Of a stretch of 64,000 nucleotides of DNA, positions 24,847-34,979 are shown in pieces. Where the stretch lies: contig NZ_JAROCB010000001.1 of assembly GCF_030433675.1 (NCBI RefSeq), positions 62,001-126,000 on the forward strand. The letters are read 5' to 3'. Positions within the stretch are counted from its first letter, which is position 1; each line of letters opens with the position of its first letter. A program made the translations under genes and the position numbers. This DNA comes from Leifsonia virtsii. GTDB taxonomy: Bacteria > Actinomycetota > Actinomycetes > Actinomycetales > Microbacteriaceae. The notes below the pieces were generated by a model. That model was not told where the DNA came from, made no database searches, and worked only from the letters and a program-made list of their open reading frames with translations.

Positions 24847-27800
24847 GTGATACTGCAGGGTCTGGTCGGCGCGCTCGCGCGCGATTCCTCGTTCGGCGAT
24901 GCGCTCGCCTCGGCTGCGCGCGACGCCGACTTCTCGCTGACCGACGGGCTGCGGGCGCCGCTCCTGGCGGCCCTCCTCCGGCGGCGCGCCGAGCAGGGCG
25001 CCTCGCAGGCGGTACTGCTGATCACCGCGACCGGGCGCGAGTCCGAGTCGATCCGCGGGGCCCTGCCGTGCCTGATCCCGGATGCCGAGATCGTCGAGTT
25101 CCCGGCGTGGGAGACGCTGCCGCACGAGCGGCTCAGCCCGAGCCCCGAGATCGTCGGCAAGCGACTGAGCGCACTGCGCCGCCTGGCCGACTGGTCGGCG
25201 GGGGAGCGGCGCACGCCGTTCATCCTCGTCGCCTCCGTCCGTGCGGCCCTGCAGCCGCTCGCGGACAACCTCACCGACTACGCCACGGCCGAGCTCGCGA
25301 TCGGCGGCCGCGGCTTCGACCTGGGCGGCCTGGCCGCCCAGCTGGTCGACCTGGCCTACGCGCGCGTCGACATGGTGACGCGGCGCGGCGAGTTCGCCGT
25401 GCGCGGCGGCATCCTCGACGTCTTCCCGCCGACGGCCGACCACCCGTACCGGGTCGACTTCTTCGGTGACGAGGTGGATCAGATCCGCGCGTTCTCGGTG
25501 GCCGACCAGCGCTCCCTGCCCGAGCCGATCCCGTCGATCAGCCTGCCGCCGAGCCGCGAGCTGCTGCTGAGCGAGTCGGTCCGGCAGCGGGCGCGCGAGA
25601 TGGAGCACGAGTTCCCGAGCCTGTCGTCGATGCTCGCCAAGATCGGCGAGGGCATCCCGGTCGAGGGGATGGAGTCGCTGGCTCCCGCGCTCGTCGACCG
25701 CCTCGTGCCGCTCACCCACTACCTTCCCGACGGCGCCGCCGTGGCGGTCATGTCGCCGGAGCGCGTCGCCTCCCGCGCCGTCAGCCTCGCCGAGACGAAC
25801 CGCGAGTTCCTTTCGGCCGCCTGGAGCGCCGCGACCGTCGGCGCGCAGGCGCCGATCGACCTGGCCGCCGGCGACTTCCTGACCCTGCAGCAGCTGAAGG
25901 ACTCGGTGAAGTTCAGCCGCCCCGGCGCGCCGGCGCCCGACCACCCGTGGTGGACGATGAGCGGCTTTCAGGCCGATGACGTCCTGCCAGAGGAGCGCGA
26001 GCTCGAGGAGCACCTGCAGGTCCGCATCCAGGCCGAGGCCGTGCCGAGTTTCCAGGGCAACGTCTCAGGCGCCGTCGACCACGTGCGCTCGCGGCTGCGC
26101 GACGGCTGGCAGGTCGCCATCGTCGCCGCCGGCACCGGCCTGGTGGAGCGGGCCGCCGACGTCCTGGGCGAGGCGGAGCTCCCTGCGCGGCCGGTCGAGG
26201 AGTTCCCGGCCGAGCCGGAGCCCGGCATCGCGTACCTGATCAAGGCGACGGCCGAGCACGGCTTCGAGCTGCCCGGCATCAAGCTGGCGCTGATCAGCGA
26301 GGCCGAGTTCTACGGCCGCACCATCGGCTACGACTCCCGCCAGGTCAAGAAGCTCGCCGCCCGACGCAAGAACGTCGTCGACCCGATGCAGCTCAAGTCC
26401 GGCGACTACGTCGTCCACGAGACGCACGGCATCGGCAGGTTCGTGGAGCTCACCCAGCGCGAGGTCTCCAGCGGCGGCCGCAATGCGGTCAAGTCGAAGC
26501 GCGAGTACCTCGTGCTGGAGTACGCGCCGTCGAAGCGCGGCTACCCCGGCGACAAGCTGTACGTCCCGACCGACCAGCTCGACCTCCTCACCCGGTACGT
26601 GGGCGGGGAGGCTCCGCAGCTGTCCAAGATGGGCGGAAGCGACTGGGCCGCGGCCAAGGGCCGTGCACGCCGTGCCGTGCGCGACATCGCGGTGGAGCTG
26701 GTCAAGCTGTACTCCGCACGCATGGCGAGCAAGGGCCACGCCTTCGCGCCGGACACCCCGTGGCAGCGCGAGCTGGAGGAGGCCTTCCCGTTCGCGGAGA
26801 CCCCCGACCAGCTGCAGACCATCGACGAGGTGAAGGCCGACATGGAGCGGCCCATCCCGATGGACCGCCTGATCTCGGGCGACGTCGGCTTCGGCAAGAC
26901 CGAGATCGCGGTGCGCGCCGCGTTCAAGGCGGTGCAGGACGGCAAGCAGGTGGCCGTGCTCGTGCCGACGACCCTGCTGGTGAAGCAGCACGCCGAGACG
27001 TTCCAGGAGCGTTTCGCCGGGTTCCCCATCCACCTGCGCCAGCTGAGCCGCTTCCAGAGCGACAAGGAGGCGCGCGAGACGCTGCGCGGCATGGCCGACG
27101 GCACCGTGGATGTCGTGATCGGCACGCACCGCATCCTCGCGGAGGGGGTGACCTTCAAAGACCTCGGTCTCGTCATCATCGACGAGGAGCAGCGCTTCGG
27201 CGTCGAACACAAGGACTCGCTGAAGAAGCTCAAGACCAACGTCGACATCCTCGCGATGAGCGCGACGCCCATCCCGCGCACGCTGGAGATGGCGGTCACC
27301 GGCATCCGCGAGATGTCGACGCTCGCCACGCCGCCGGAGGACCGGCACCCGATCCTCACCTTCGTCGGCCCCTACTCGGACAAGCAGGTCGCCGCCGCGA
27401 TCCGCCGCGAGCTGCTGCGCGAGGGCCAGGTGTTCTTCGTGCACAACCGCGTCGGCTCGATCACGAGCATGGCCGCGAAGCTCGCCGAGCTGGTGCCGGA
27501 GGCGCGCATCGGCGTCGCGCACGGCAAGATGAACGAGCACGCGCTCGAGCAGGTCGTCGTCGACTTCTGGGAGCGGCGGTTCGACGTGCTCGTGTCGACC
27601 ACGATCATCGAGACCGGCCTCGACATCGCGAACGCGAACACGATCATCATCGACCGCGCCGACAAGTACGGCCTGAGCCAGCTCCACCAGCTGCGCGGCC
27701 GCGTCGGCCGTGGCCGCGAGCGGGCGTACGCGTACTTCCTGTGGGACGAGAACAAGCCGCTCAGCGAGACCGCGCACGACCGCCTCTCCACGATCGCCGC

Positions 27801-28467
27801 CAACAACGACCTGGGCAGTGGGATGCAGGTGGCGCTGAAAGACCTGGAGATCCGCGGCGCGGGCAACCTGCTCGGCGGCGAGCAGTCCGGCCACATCGCC
27901 GGGGTCGGCTTCGACCTGTACCTGCGTATGATCGGCGAGGCCGTGTCGACCTTCCGCGGCGAAGTCGCGGAGGGCCAGACCGAGCTGCGGCTGGAACTGC
28001 CGGTCGATGCGCACATCCCGGAGGAGTACGTCGACAGCGAGCGGCTGCGGCTGGAGGCCTACCAGAAGCTGTCGACGGCCAGCTCGCCGACCGCGAAGGA
28101 CGGCCAGATCGACCTGGTGCTGGAGGAGCTGACCGACCGGTACGGCACACCGCCCGAGGCGGTCACGAATCTGGTGGCCGTGTCTCGCCTGCGTCGCTCC
28201 GCGCAGAAAGCGGGCCTCGGCGAGGTCGTCGCCATGGGCTCCAATCTGCGGCTCGCGCCCGCGATCCTGCCCGACTCGCTGCAGGTGCGCCTGCAGCGCA
28301 TGTACCCCGGGGCGAAGTATCACGCCGCGCCGAAGGTCGCGACCGTGCCGCTGCCGCGCATCAACGGCGAGGCGCTCGACGACGCTGCGCTGATCGGCTG
28401 GGTGGCCGACCTGCTGGGCGCGCTGTTCCCCGAGAAGGAGCCGGCCGCCGCCGAACGCGCCAGCTGA
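24847..28467 (+). CDS. mfd: Transcription-repair coupling factor Mfd
   Basis: ATP-driven translocase that removes RNA polymerase stalled at lesions and recruits UvrA. The 1206-aa protein has a degenerate UvrB-like N-terminal module (residues about 30-340), the RNAP-interacting CarD-like domain (KSGDYVVHETHGIGRFVEL near residue 517), and a RecG-like helicase: Walker A GDVGFGKTEIAVRAAF near 678, DEEQRFG as the DExx box, MSATPIPRTLEMA, and the motif VI region QLRGRVGRGRERAYAYF. The C-terminal TRCF autoinhibitory domain is present. The GTG start is set by the promoter hexamer. Confidence 0.96.
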   Translation: MILQGLVGALARDSSFGDALASAARDADFSLTDGLRAPLLAALLRRRAEQGASQAVLLITATGRESESIRGALPCLIPDAEIVEFPAWETLPHERLSPSPEIVGKRLSALRRLADWSAGERRTPFILVASVRAALQPLADNLTDYATAELAIGGRGFDLGGLAAQLVDLAYARVDMVTRRGEFAVRGGILDVFPPTADHPYRVDFFGDEVDQIRAFSVADQRSLPEPIPSISLPPSRELLLSESVRQRAREMEHEFPSLSSMLAKIGEGIPVEGMESLAPALVDRLVPLTHYLPDGAAVAVMSPERVASRAVSLAETNREFLSAAWSAATVGAQAPIDLAAGDFLTLQQLKDSVKFSRPGAPAPDHPWWTMSGFQADDVLPEERELEEHLQVRIQAEAVPSFQGNVSGAVDHVRSRLRDGWQVAIVAAGTGLVERAADVLGEAELPARPVEEFPAEPEPGIAYLIKATAEHGFELPGIKLALISEAEFYGRTIGYDSRQVKKLAARRKNVVDPMQLKSGDYVVHETHGIGRFVELTQREVSSGGRNAVKSKREYLVLEYAPSKRGYPGDKLYVPTDQLDLLTRYVGGEAPQLSKMGGSDWAAAKGRARRAVRDIAVELVKLYSARMASKGHAFAPDTPWQRELEEAFPFAETPDQLQTIDEVKADMERPIPMDRLISGDVGFGKTEIAVRAAFKAVQDGKQVAVLVPTTLLVKQHAETFQERFAGFPIHLRQLSRFQSDKEARETLRGMADGTVDVVIGTHRILAEGVTFKDLGLVIIDEEQRFGVEHKDSLKKLKTNVDILAMSATPIPRTLEMAVTGIREMSTLATPPEDRHPILTFVGPYSDKQVAAAIRRELLREGQVFFVHNRVGSITSMAAKLAELVPEARIGVAHGKMNEHALEQVVVDFWERRFDVLVSTTIIETGLDIANANTIIIDRADKYGLSQLHQLRGRVGRGRERAYAYFLWDENKPLSETAHDRLSTIAANNDLGSGMQVALKDLEIRGAGNLLGGEQSGHIAGVGFDLYLRMIGEAVSTFRGEVAEGQTELRLELPVDAHIPEEYVDSERLRLEAYQKLSTASSPTAKDGQIDLVLEELTDRYGTPPEAVTNLVAVSRLRRSAQKAGLGEVVAMGSNLRLAPAILPDSLQVRLQRMYPGAKYHAAPKVATVPLPRINGEALDDAALIGWVADLLGALFPEKEPAAAERAS

Positions 28468-28530
28468 CATCCATGGGTCGCAACACGCCGTCATGCCGCG
28501 CGCATAACGGCGTGTCGCGACCCACGGATG
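28468..28530. terminator. Hairpin between convergent mfd and nhaA
   Basis: Arms 28468-28491 and 28507-28530 pair at 22 of 24 positions around a 15-nt loop. It starts directly after the mfd TGA and ends 18 bp before the nhaA stop, so it can terminate both genes. No U-tract. Confidence 0.78.
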
Positions 28531-28548
28531 CGGTGCGCGCCGCCGCGG

Positions 28549-29721
<1,173 letters not shown>

Positions 29722-29834
29722 GCGGTCACCTAACGTGCGGGGTCGGGAGAACGACGCCGACCAGACTTCCCGGCACACCGCGTCCAACTCTACCGGGTGG
29801 CAGGATGGGTGCATCGTAGAGCGAGGAGGTCGGC

Positions 29835-30548
29835 ATGGGAGAGACGGTCGGTCAGGCGGTGGTCCCGGAGGCCGCGACGAAGCTCGACGAGCTGGTCGCC
29901 GTGATGGCGCTGCTGCGGGCGCCGGGAGGGTGCCCGTGGGACGCCGATCAGACGCACGAGTCGCTCGTGCAGTACCTGATCGAGGAGACCTACGAGCTGA
30001 TCGATGCGATCGAGACCGGCGACCGCGACGAGCTGCTGGAGGAGCTCGGCGACGTGCTCTACCAGGTGCTGTTCCACGCCGACATCGCCGCGCACACGCC
30101 GGGCGAGGGCTTCGACATCCAGGATGTCGCGGCCCACATGACCGCGAAGATGGTGGGCCGGCATCCGCACGTCTTCGGCGACCGCGCCGCCGCCGACGCC
30201 CGCCGCGCCGAGACGGCGGACGACGTGGTCGGCTTCTGGGACGAGCTGAAGAAGCAGGAGAAGCCGGGCCGCACGAGCGTGCTGGACGGCATCCCGCAGG
30301 GCATGCCCTCGCTCGCCCTCGCGGACAAGCTGCTCGGGCGGGCCGAGAAGGTGGGACTGCTCGATCTGCAGGAGCAGGGCGGCGTTCAAGTGGGCAGCGA
30401 GGACGAGCTCGGGCCGCTGCTGCTCGCCATCGTCGCCTCGGCGAAGGCCCAGGGTCTGGATGCGGAGCGGGCGCTGCGGTCGACGCTTCGCGACCTGCAG
30501 GACGAGATCCGGGACCAGGAGGCGGGGGAGCGCGACCGGGCGGAGTGA
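29835..30548 (+). CDS. mazG: MazG-family nucleoside triphosphate pyrophosphohydrolase
   Basis: Hydrolyses (d)NTPs to NMP and pyrophosphate, cleaning abnormal nucleotides. The 237-aa protein has LRAPGGCPWDADQTHESLVQYLIEETYEL, with the metal-binding EExxE type glutamates (LIEETYE and LLEELGDVLYQVLFHA), near residues 25-80, and GRHPHVFGD. It is longer at the C-terminus than the single-domain form but lacks a full second MazG domain, as in other actinobacteria. GAGGAGG precedes the ATG. In many actinobacteria mazG is followed closely by eno; here about 6.4 kb with an iron operon and hisS lies between. Confidence 0.92.
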   Translation: MGETVGQAVVPEAATKLDELVAVMALLRAPGGCPWDADQTHESLVQYLIEETYELIDAIETGDRDELLEELGDVLYQVLFHADIAAHTPGEGFDIQDVAAHMTAKMVGRHPHVFGDRAAADARRAETADDVVGFWDELKKQEKPGRTSVLDGIPQGMPSLALADKLLGRAEKVGLLDLQEQGGVQVGSEDELGPLLLAIVASAKAQGLDAERALRSTLRDLQDEIRDQEAGERDRAE

Positions 30549-30571
30549 CTCCGCTGGTCCAGCGGGGGAGA

Positions 30572-30590
30572 TTAGGTTAGGCTTGCCTAA
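30572..30590. promoter_or_regulatory. DtxR/IdeR iron box upstream of the siderophore transporter
   Basis: TTAGGTTAGGCTTGCCTAA matches the 19-bp DtxR/IdeR operator TTAGGTTAGGCTAACCTAA at 17 positions. It lies 61 bp before the binding-protein start and 24 bp after mazG, so Fe2+-bound DtxR/IdeR should repress the operon when iron is plentiful. Confidence 0.88.
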
Positions 30591-30651
30591 GACAGAGCGC
30601 GCGGCTCGATCCGCGCTCCGGAAACCCTGATCCCCCTTCCCGAGGAGAACC

Positions 30652-31704
30652 ATGCTCCCTGCCCGACGCCCCGCCCGACGCCGGTCGCGCATCGCCCTGA
30701 TCGCCTCCGCGGTCGTCGCCACCGCCGCCCTCGCCCTCACCGGCTGCTCCGCCGGTGCTGAAGGTTCCGCCGGCACCGCGAGCGACGGCAGCGGCGCGTT
30801 CCCCGTGACGGTGAAGAGCGCGCTCGGCTCGACGACGATCGACGAGAAGCCGAAGCGCATCGCGACGTGGGGCTGGGGTGCGCAGGACATCGTGCTGGCG
30901 CTCGGCATCGTCCCGGTCGCCATGCCGAAGTTCACCTACGGCGGCGACTCGAAGGGGCTGCTGCCCTGGGACAAGGACCGCATCCAGGAGCTCAAGGGCA
31001 CCACGCCGGAGCTGCTGGACGCCAGCGGCGACGTGCCGTTCGAGCAGTTCGTGGCGGCCAAGCCCGACGTCATCCTGGCGCCCTACTCGGGTCTGACGAA
31101 GGACGAGTTCGCGAAGCTCAGCAAGATCGCCCCGGTCGTCGCGTACCCCGAGAAGCCGTGGTCGACGAGCTGGCGCGACCAGACCGCCATCGTCGGCAAG
31201 GCGCTCGGGATGACGAAGGAGGCCGACGCGCTCGTCACCAAGACCGAGGACGAGATCACCTCGCTCGCCGGGAAGTACCCGGTGCTGAAGGACAAGACGT
31301 TCTTCTACGCCGCGGCCAACGAGCCCGGCAAGCTCAACGTCTACCGCGCCGACGACCCGCGCGTGCAGTTGCTGAACGACCTGGGGCTGAAGAACTCCCC
31401 GAGCATCGACGGCCTCGACGGGTCGAAGGGCGACGGCAGCTTCTTCTACCAGCTCAGCTACGAGAACCTGTCGAAGATCGACACCGACCTGCTGGTCATG
31501 TACTTCGAGAACCAGGCGGCGGTGGACGCGTTCACCTCCGACCCGCTCGTCGCCGCGATGCCGACGATCAAAGAGGGCCGGTTCGCCCCGCTCGTCGGCC
31601 AGTCGTTCGTCGCGGCGACCAGCGCGCCGAGCGTGCTGAGCATCCCCTGGATGCTCGACCGCTACGTGCCGCAGCTGGCCAAGGCCGCAGACAAGGTGCA
31701 GTAG
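30652..31704 (+). CDS. Iron-siderophore ABC transporter substrate-binding lipoprotein
   Basis: A 350-aa FecB/FepB-type periplasmic-binding (helical backbone, PF01497-like) lipoprotein. A basic N-terminus and hydrophobic stretch lead to the lipobox LTGC (Cys near residue 34), so it is anchored to the outer face of the membrane. The mature part contains PKRIATWGWGAQDIVLALG, DVILAPYSGLTKDEF and the C-terminal WMLDRYVPQL helix. GAGGAG precedes the ATG. First gene of an operon with two permeases and an ATPase behind an iron box; siderophore specificity (hydroxamate or other) cannot be read. Confidence 0.92.
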   Translation: MLPARRPARRRSRIALIASAVVATAALALTGCSAGAEGSAGTASDGSGAFPVTVKSALGSTTIDEKPKRIATWGWGAQDIVLALGIVPVAMPKFTYGGDSKGLLPWDKDRIQELKGTTPELLDASGDVPFEQFVAAKPDVILAPYSGLTKDEFAKLSKIAPVVAYPEKPWSTSWRDQTAIVGKALGMTKEADALVTKTEDEITSLAGKYPVLKDKTFFYAAANEPGKLNVYRADDPRVQLLNDLGLKNSPSIDGLDGSKGDGSFFYQLSYENLSKIDTDLLVMYFENQAAVDAFTSDPLVAAMPTIKEGRFAPLVGQSFVAATSAPSVLSIPWMLDRYVPQLAKAADKVQ

Positions 31705-31711
31705 CGCGAGG

Positions 31712-32779
31712 ATGCCCGCGAGCACCGTCACGCCGCACGCCGGACGGGCGGGGAGCGTCACAGCGCCCCCGCTCGCCCGGCGCCGTCGGCGTCTGTTCCT
31801 CGGGTTCCTGGCGGCGGTCGTCGTCCTCGTCGCCGTCTCCGTACTGAGCCTGATGGTCGGGGCGCGTACGATCGCCCCGGCCGAGGTGCTGCACTCCCTG
31901 CTGCACTACTCGCGGTCGGATGCGGACGCCCTCGTCGTCGTCGACAGCCGGCTCCCGCGCACCCTCCTCGGCATCGTCGTCGGCCTCGGGCTCGGGCTGG
32001 CGGGAACGGTCATGCAGGGGCTGTCGCGCAACCCGCTGGCCGACCCCGGCATCCTCGGCGTCAACTTCGGTGCGTCGCTCGCGGTCGTCGTCGCGATCGC
32101 GTTCCTCGGCGTGACGGCCCCGTCCGGCTATCTCTGGTTCGCGTTCGCGGGCGCCGCGCTCGCCTCGGCGCTGGTCTACGCGGTCTCGTCGCTCGGCCGG
32201 GAGGGCGCCACCCCGGTCAAGCTGGCGATCGCCGGAGCCGCGGTGTCGGCCGCGCTCGGCTCGCTGATCACCGCCGTGCAGCTCACCAGCCAGGTGTCGC
32301 TCGACGCGATGCGGTTCTGGCAGGTCGGCTCCCTCGCCGGGCGCGGGTTCGGCATCCTCGTGCAGGTGCTGCCGACGCTGGCCCTCGGCGCCGTGCTCGC
32401 CCTCGCGCTCGGCCGCCTCCTCAACGGACTCGCCCTCGGCGACGACGTCGCGCGCGGCCTCGGCCAGCGCGTCGGGCTGACGCGGGTGCTCTGCGGCGTC
32501 GCCATCGTGCTGCTCTGCGGTTCGGCGACCGCCGCGGTCGGGCCGATCGCGTTCCTCGGCCTGATCGTGCCGCACATCGCCCGCCGGGTCGTCGGCGCCG
32601 ACTACCGCTGGATCCTGGCGTACTCGGCCATCGTCGCGCCCGCGCTTCTGCTGGCGTGCGACATCGTCGGCCGCGTCGTCGCGCCGCCGGGGGAGCTGCA
32701 GGTCGGCGTCGTGCTGGCGTTCGTCGGCGCGCCCGTGTTCATCGCCCTCGTGCGACGGCGGAGGCTGGTGAGCCTGTGA
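31712..32779 (+). CDS. Iron-siderophore ABC transporter permease (FecCD family), subunit 1
   Basis: A 355-aa integral membrane subunit of the BtuC/FecCD type with about nine to ten helices. Family marks: LPRTLLGIVVGLGLGLAGTVMQGLSRNPLADPGILGVNFGA (read in parts; G-x-x-M-Q and NPLADP region) and GPIAFLGLIVPHIARRVVGAD, the loop contacting the ATPase. Starts 7 bp after the binding protein and its TGA overlaps the GTG of the second permease, so the two subunits are made together and likely form a heterodimer. Confidence 0.92.
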   Translation: MPASTVTPHAGRAGSVTAPPLARRRRRLFLGFLAAVVVLVAVSVLSLMVGARTIAPAEVLHSLLHYSRSDADALVVVDSRLPRTLLGIVVGLGLGLAGTVMQGLSRNPLADPGILGVNFGASLAVVVAIAFLGVTAPSGYLWFAFAGAALASALVYAVSSLGREGATPVKLAIAGAAVSAALGSLITAVQLTSQVSLDAMRFWQVGSLAGRGFGILVQVLPTLALGAVLALALGRLLNGLALGDDVARGLGQRVGLTRVLCGVAIVLLCGSATAAVGPIAFLGLIVPHIARRVVGADYRWILAYSAIVAPALLLACDIVGRVVAPPGELQVGVVLAFVGAPVFIALVRRRRLVSL

Positions 32780-33828
32780 CCGCGACCTCCCCGCAGCAGG
32801 CGGCGGTCGCCGCCGTGCTGCGCGACCGTCGTCGCGGCCGTCGCCGCGCACTCCGCGTGTCGCTCGTGCTCGCCGCGCTCCTGGTCGTGGTCGGCGCCGT
32901 GTCCCTGACGCTCGGTGCGGCCGGGGTCGCCCCGGCCGAGGTGCTCGCCGCGCTCGTCGGGCGGGCCGACCGGCTGACGTCGTTCGTCATCCTGGAGCTG
33001 CGGCTCCCGCGTCTCGTAGCCGGAGCGCTGGTGGGGGCGTGCCTCGGGATGTCGGGGGCGCTCATCCAGTCGATGGCCCGCAACCCGCTGGCGAGCCCCG
33101 ACATCATCGGCATCACGGCGGCCGCGAGCGCGACCGGCTCGATCGCGCTGGTGTGGTTCGGCCTGACCGGGCTCGCGCTCTCCGGGATCGTGCTGACCGG
33201 CACCCTGGCGGCGGCGGCGCTGATCTACCTCCTCGCCTGGCGCCGGGGCGTCAGCGGCTACCGGTTCGTGCTGATCGGGATCGGAATCGCCGCGTTCTGC
33301 GGCGGCATCGTCTCGTACGTGCTGACGCGCGCCGACCTCACCGACGTGCAGCAGGCGCTGGTCTGGCTCACCGGCAGCCTGAACAGCGTCGACCCCGCGG
33401 CCCTCGCGGTGCTCGCCATCGGGACGGTCGTGCTGCTGCCGTGCGCGCTCGCGGTCGGGCGGCCGCTCGGCACGCTGTCCCTCGGCGACGACCTCGCCGC
33501 AGGTCTCGGCGTGCGGCCGGAGCGCACGCGCCTGCTCGTCGTCGCGGTCGCCGTGGCGCTGGCCGCCATCGCCGTGGCGGTCGCCGGTCCCGTCTCGTTC
33601 GTCGCGTTCCTGGCGGCGCCGATCGCCCGCCGCCTGCTCGGCCGGGGGTCGCTCGCGCTGGTGCCGTCGGCTCTGCTCGGCGCGCTCATCCTGGTCGTCT
33701 CGGACATCGCGGCCCAGTTCGCGATCCCGGGCGTCTCGCTGCCCGTCGGCGTCGTCACCGGCATCGTCGGGGCGCCCTACCTGCTCTGGCTCCTCGCCAG
33801 GACGAATCGCATCGGTCGTGGAGGCTGA
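32776..33828 (+). CDS. Iron-siderophore ABC transporter permease (FecCD family), subunit 2
   Basis: A 350-aa second FecCD permease, paralogous to its neighbour. It carries [39 protein letters not shown] (in parts) and [19 protein letters not shown]; the last differs from subunit 1, where the coupling loop reads LIVPHIARR, so the two ATPase contacts are not identical. GTG at 32776 is chosen because it overlaps the upstream TGA (GTGA) and starts before a basic cytoplasmic N-terminus ([12 protein letters not shown]). Partner of the upstream permease. Confidence 0.92.
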   Translation: MTATSPQQAAVAAVLRDRRRGRRRALRVSLVLAALLVVVGAVSLTLGAAGVAPAEVLAALVGRADRLTSFVILELRLPRLVAGALVGACLGMSGALIQSMARNPLASPDIIGITAAASATGSIALVWFGLTGLALSGIVLTGTLAAAALIYLLAWRRGVSGYRFVLIGIGIAAFCGGIVSYVLTRADLTDVQQALVWLTGSLNSVDPAALAVLAIGTVVLLPCALAVGRPLGTLSLGDDLAAGLGVRPERTRLLVVAVAVALAAIAVAVAGPVSFVAFLAAPIARRLLGRGSLALVPSALLGALILVVSDIAAQFAIPGVSLPVGVVTGIVGAPYLLWLLARTNRIGRGG

Positions 33829-33829
33829 C

Positions 33830-34639
33830 ATGACACCCGAACCCGTGCCCGCGGAGCTCAGCGCCCGCGGCCTCTCGCTCGCCTACGAGGGCAGGACGGT
33901 CGTCGACGGCCTGGACCTCGAGATCCCGGCCGGAGCGGTCACGGCCATCGTCGGGCCGAACGCGTGCGGCAAGTCGACCCTGCTGCGGGGGCTCTCCCGG
34001 CTGATGGCGCCCGCCGCCGGGTCCGTCCTGCTCGACGGGGCCGACATCCAGTCGCTGCCCACCAAGCAGGTCGCGCAGCGGCTGGGACTGCTGCCGCAGA
34101 CGCCGACGGCGCCCGACGGCATCACGGTCGCCGACCTGGTCTCGCGCGGCCGCTACCCGCACCAGGGCTGGTTCCGGCGCTGGACGGCGGACGACGACGA
34201 GGCGGTCGCCGAGGCCATGACGGCGACCGGGATCGGCGACCTCGCCGAGCGCCCGGTGGACGAGCTCTCCGGAGGCCAGCGGCAGCGGGTGTGGATCGCG
34301 ATGGCGCTCGCCCAGCGCACCGAGATACTGCTGCTCGACGAGCCGACCACCTTCCTCGACCTCAGCCACCAGCTGGACGTGCTCGACCTGCTGCTCGACC
34401 TGAACGCCGCCCGTGGCACGACCGTGGTGATGGTGCTGCACGACCTGAACCTCGCCGCGCGGTACGCCGGCCACCTGGTCGCGATGCGCGCCGGGGCGGT
34501 GGCCGCGGCGGGGGAGCCCTCCGCCGTCGTGACGGCGGAGCTGGTGCGCGAGGTCTTCGGGGTGGAGTCGATGGTCGCGGCGGATCCGGTGACGGGCACG
34601 CCGCTGGTGGTGCCGATGGGGAGGCACCACACCGCGTAG
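33830..34639 (+). CDS. Iron-siderophore ABC transporter ATP-binding protein
   Basis: A 269-aa FecE/FhuC-type ATPase that powers siderophore import. Walker [18 protein letters not shown] near residue 43 (the usual GPNGCGKS carries Ala in place of Gly), Q-loop LLPQTPTAP, signature [17 protein letters not shown] near 148, Walker [17 protein letters not shown], and the H-loop [15 protein letters not shown] at 33830 follows GTGGAGG by 6 nt, one base after the permease stop. Last gene of the iron operon. Confidence 0.94.
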   Translation: MTPEPVPAELSARGLSLAYEGRTVVDGLDLEIPAGAVTAIVGPNACGKSTLLRGLSRLMAPAAGSVLLDGADIQSLPTKQVAQRLGLLPQTPTAPDGITVADLVSRGRYPHQGWFRRWTADDDEAVAEAMTATGIGDLAERPVDELSGGQRQRVWIAMALAQRTEILLLDEPTTFLDLSHQLDVLDLLLDLNAARGTTVVMVLHDLNLAARYAGHLVAMRAGAVAAAGEPSAVVTAELVREVFGVESMVAADPVTGTPLVVPMGRHHTA

Positions 34640-34979
34640 GTGGCCGGCAGCGCGTCCGTCCGGTTCGGTTCGCCATTCGGGTGAGTCGCCGTCTGGCGGC
34701 GCTCTCCTGGTTCCCGGCGGACGCGTTGTCGGCCCGTGTCTGGCAGCGAGCAAGCGCCGTGGTCGGACGGATGCGACTCATGCCAGGTCCACTTCTGGGA
34801 CACCACCGAGCCGCGCTGGCCGGCGCGACCGTGAGGGTGGCAACGCGGCAAGGATACGCGCGGGCGGTCGCCGGGCACCATACCCCCGGGACGTGCCCAC
34901 AGGGCGGGCGTCGAACCACTTCTCCACAGCTTCCGAGGCCGCGAGGCGGCGGCGACGCGCCTCATGGAAGAATCGACGC
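34640..34979. other. 340-bp gap before hisS with no supported gene
   Basis: Several open frames cross this stretch on both strands, but all are rich in Arg/Pro/Ala and none has a ribosome site plus a recognisable protein. Short inverted repeats are present (for example GGGCAC at 34873 with GTGCCC about 20 nt on). A 5' leader or small RNA for hisS is possible: the last 12 bp carry AAGAAT (34968-34973) 6 nt before the hisS ATG. No T-box or amino-acid attenuator was recognised. Confidence 0.5.

Noticed and set aside
22162-26013. Very long open frame (over 1200 codons) on the minus strand antisense to rplY, pth, hydrolase and mfd
   Set aside because: Arg/Gly/His-rich low-complexity translation, no start or domain; a by-product of high GC. 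The opposite strand carries unmistakable genes.
34362-34919. 185-codon minus-strand gene in the gap before hisS
   Set aside because: Starts inside the siderophore ATPase, Arg/Pro-rich, no ribosome site, no recognisable domain.
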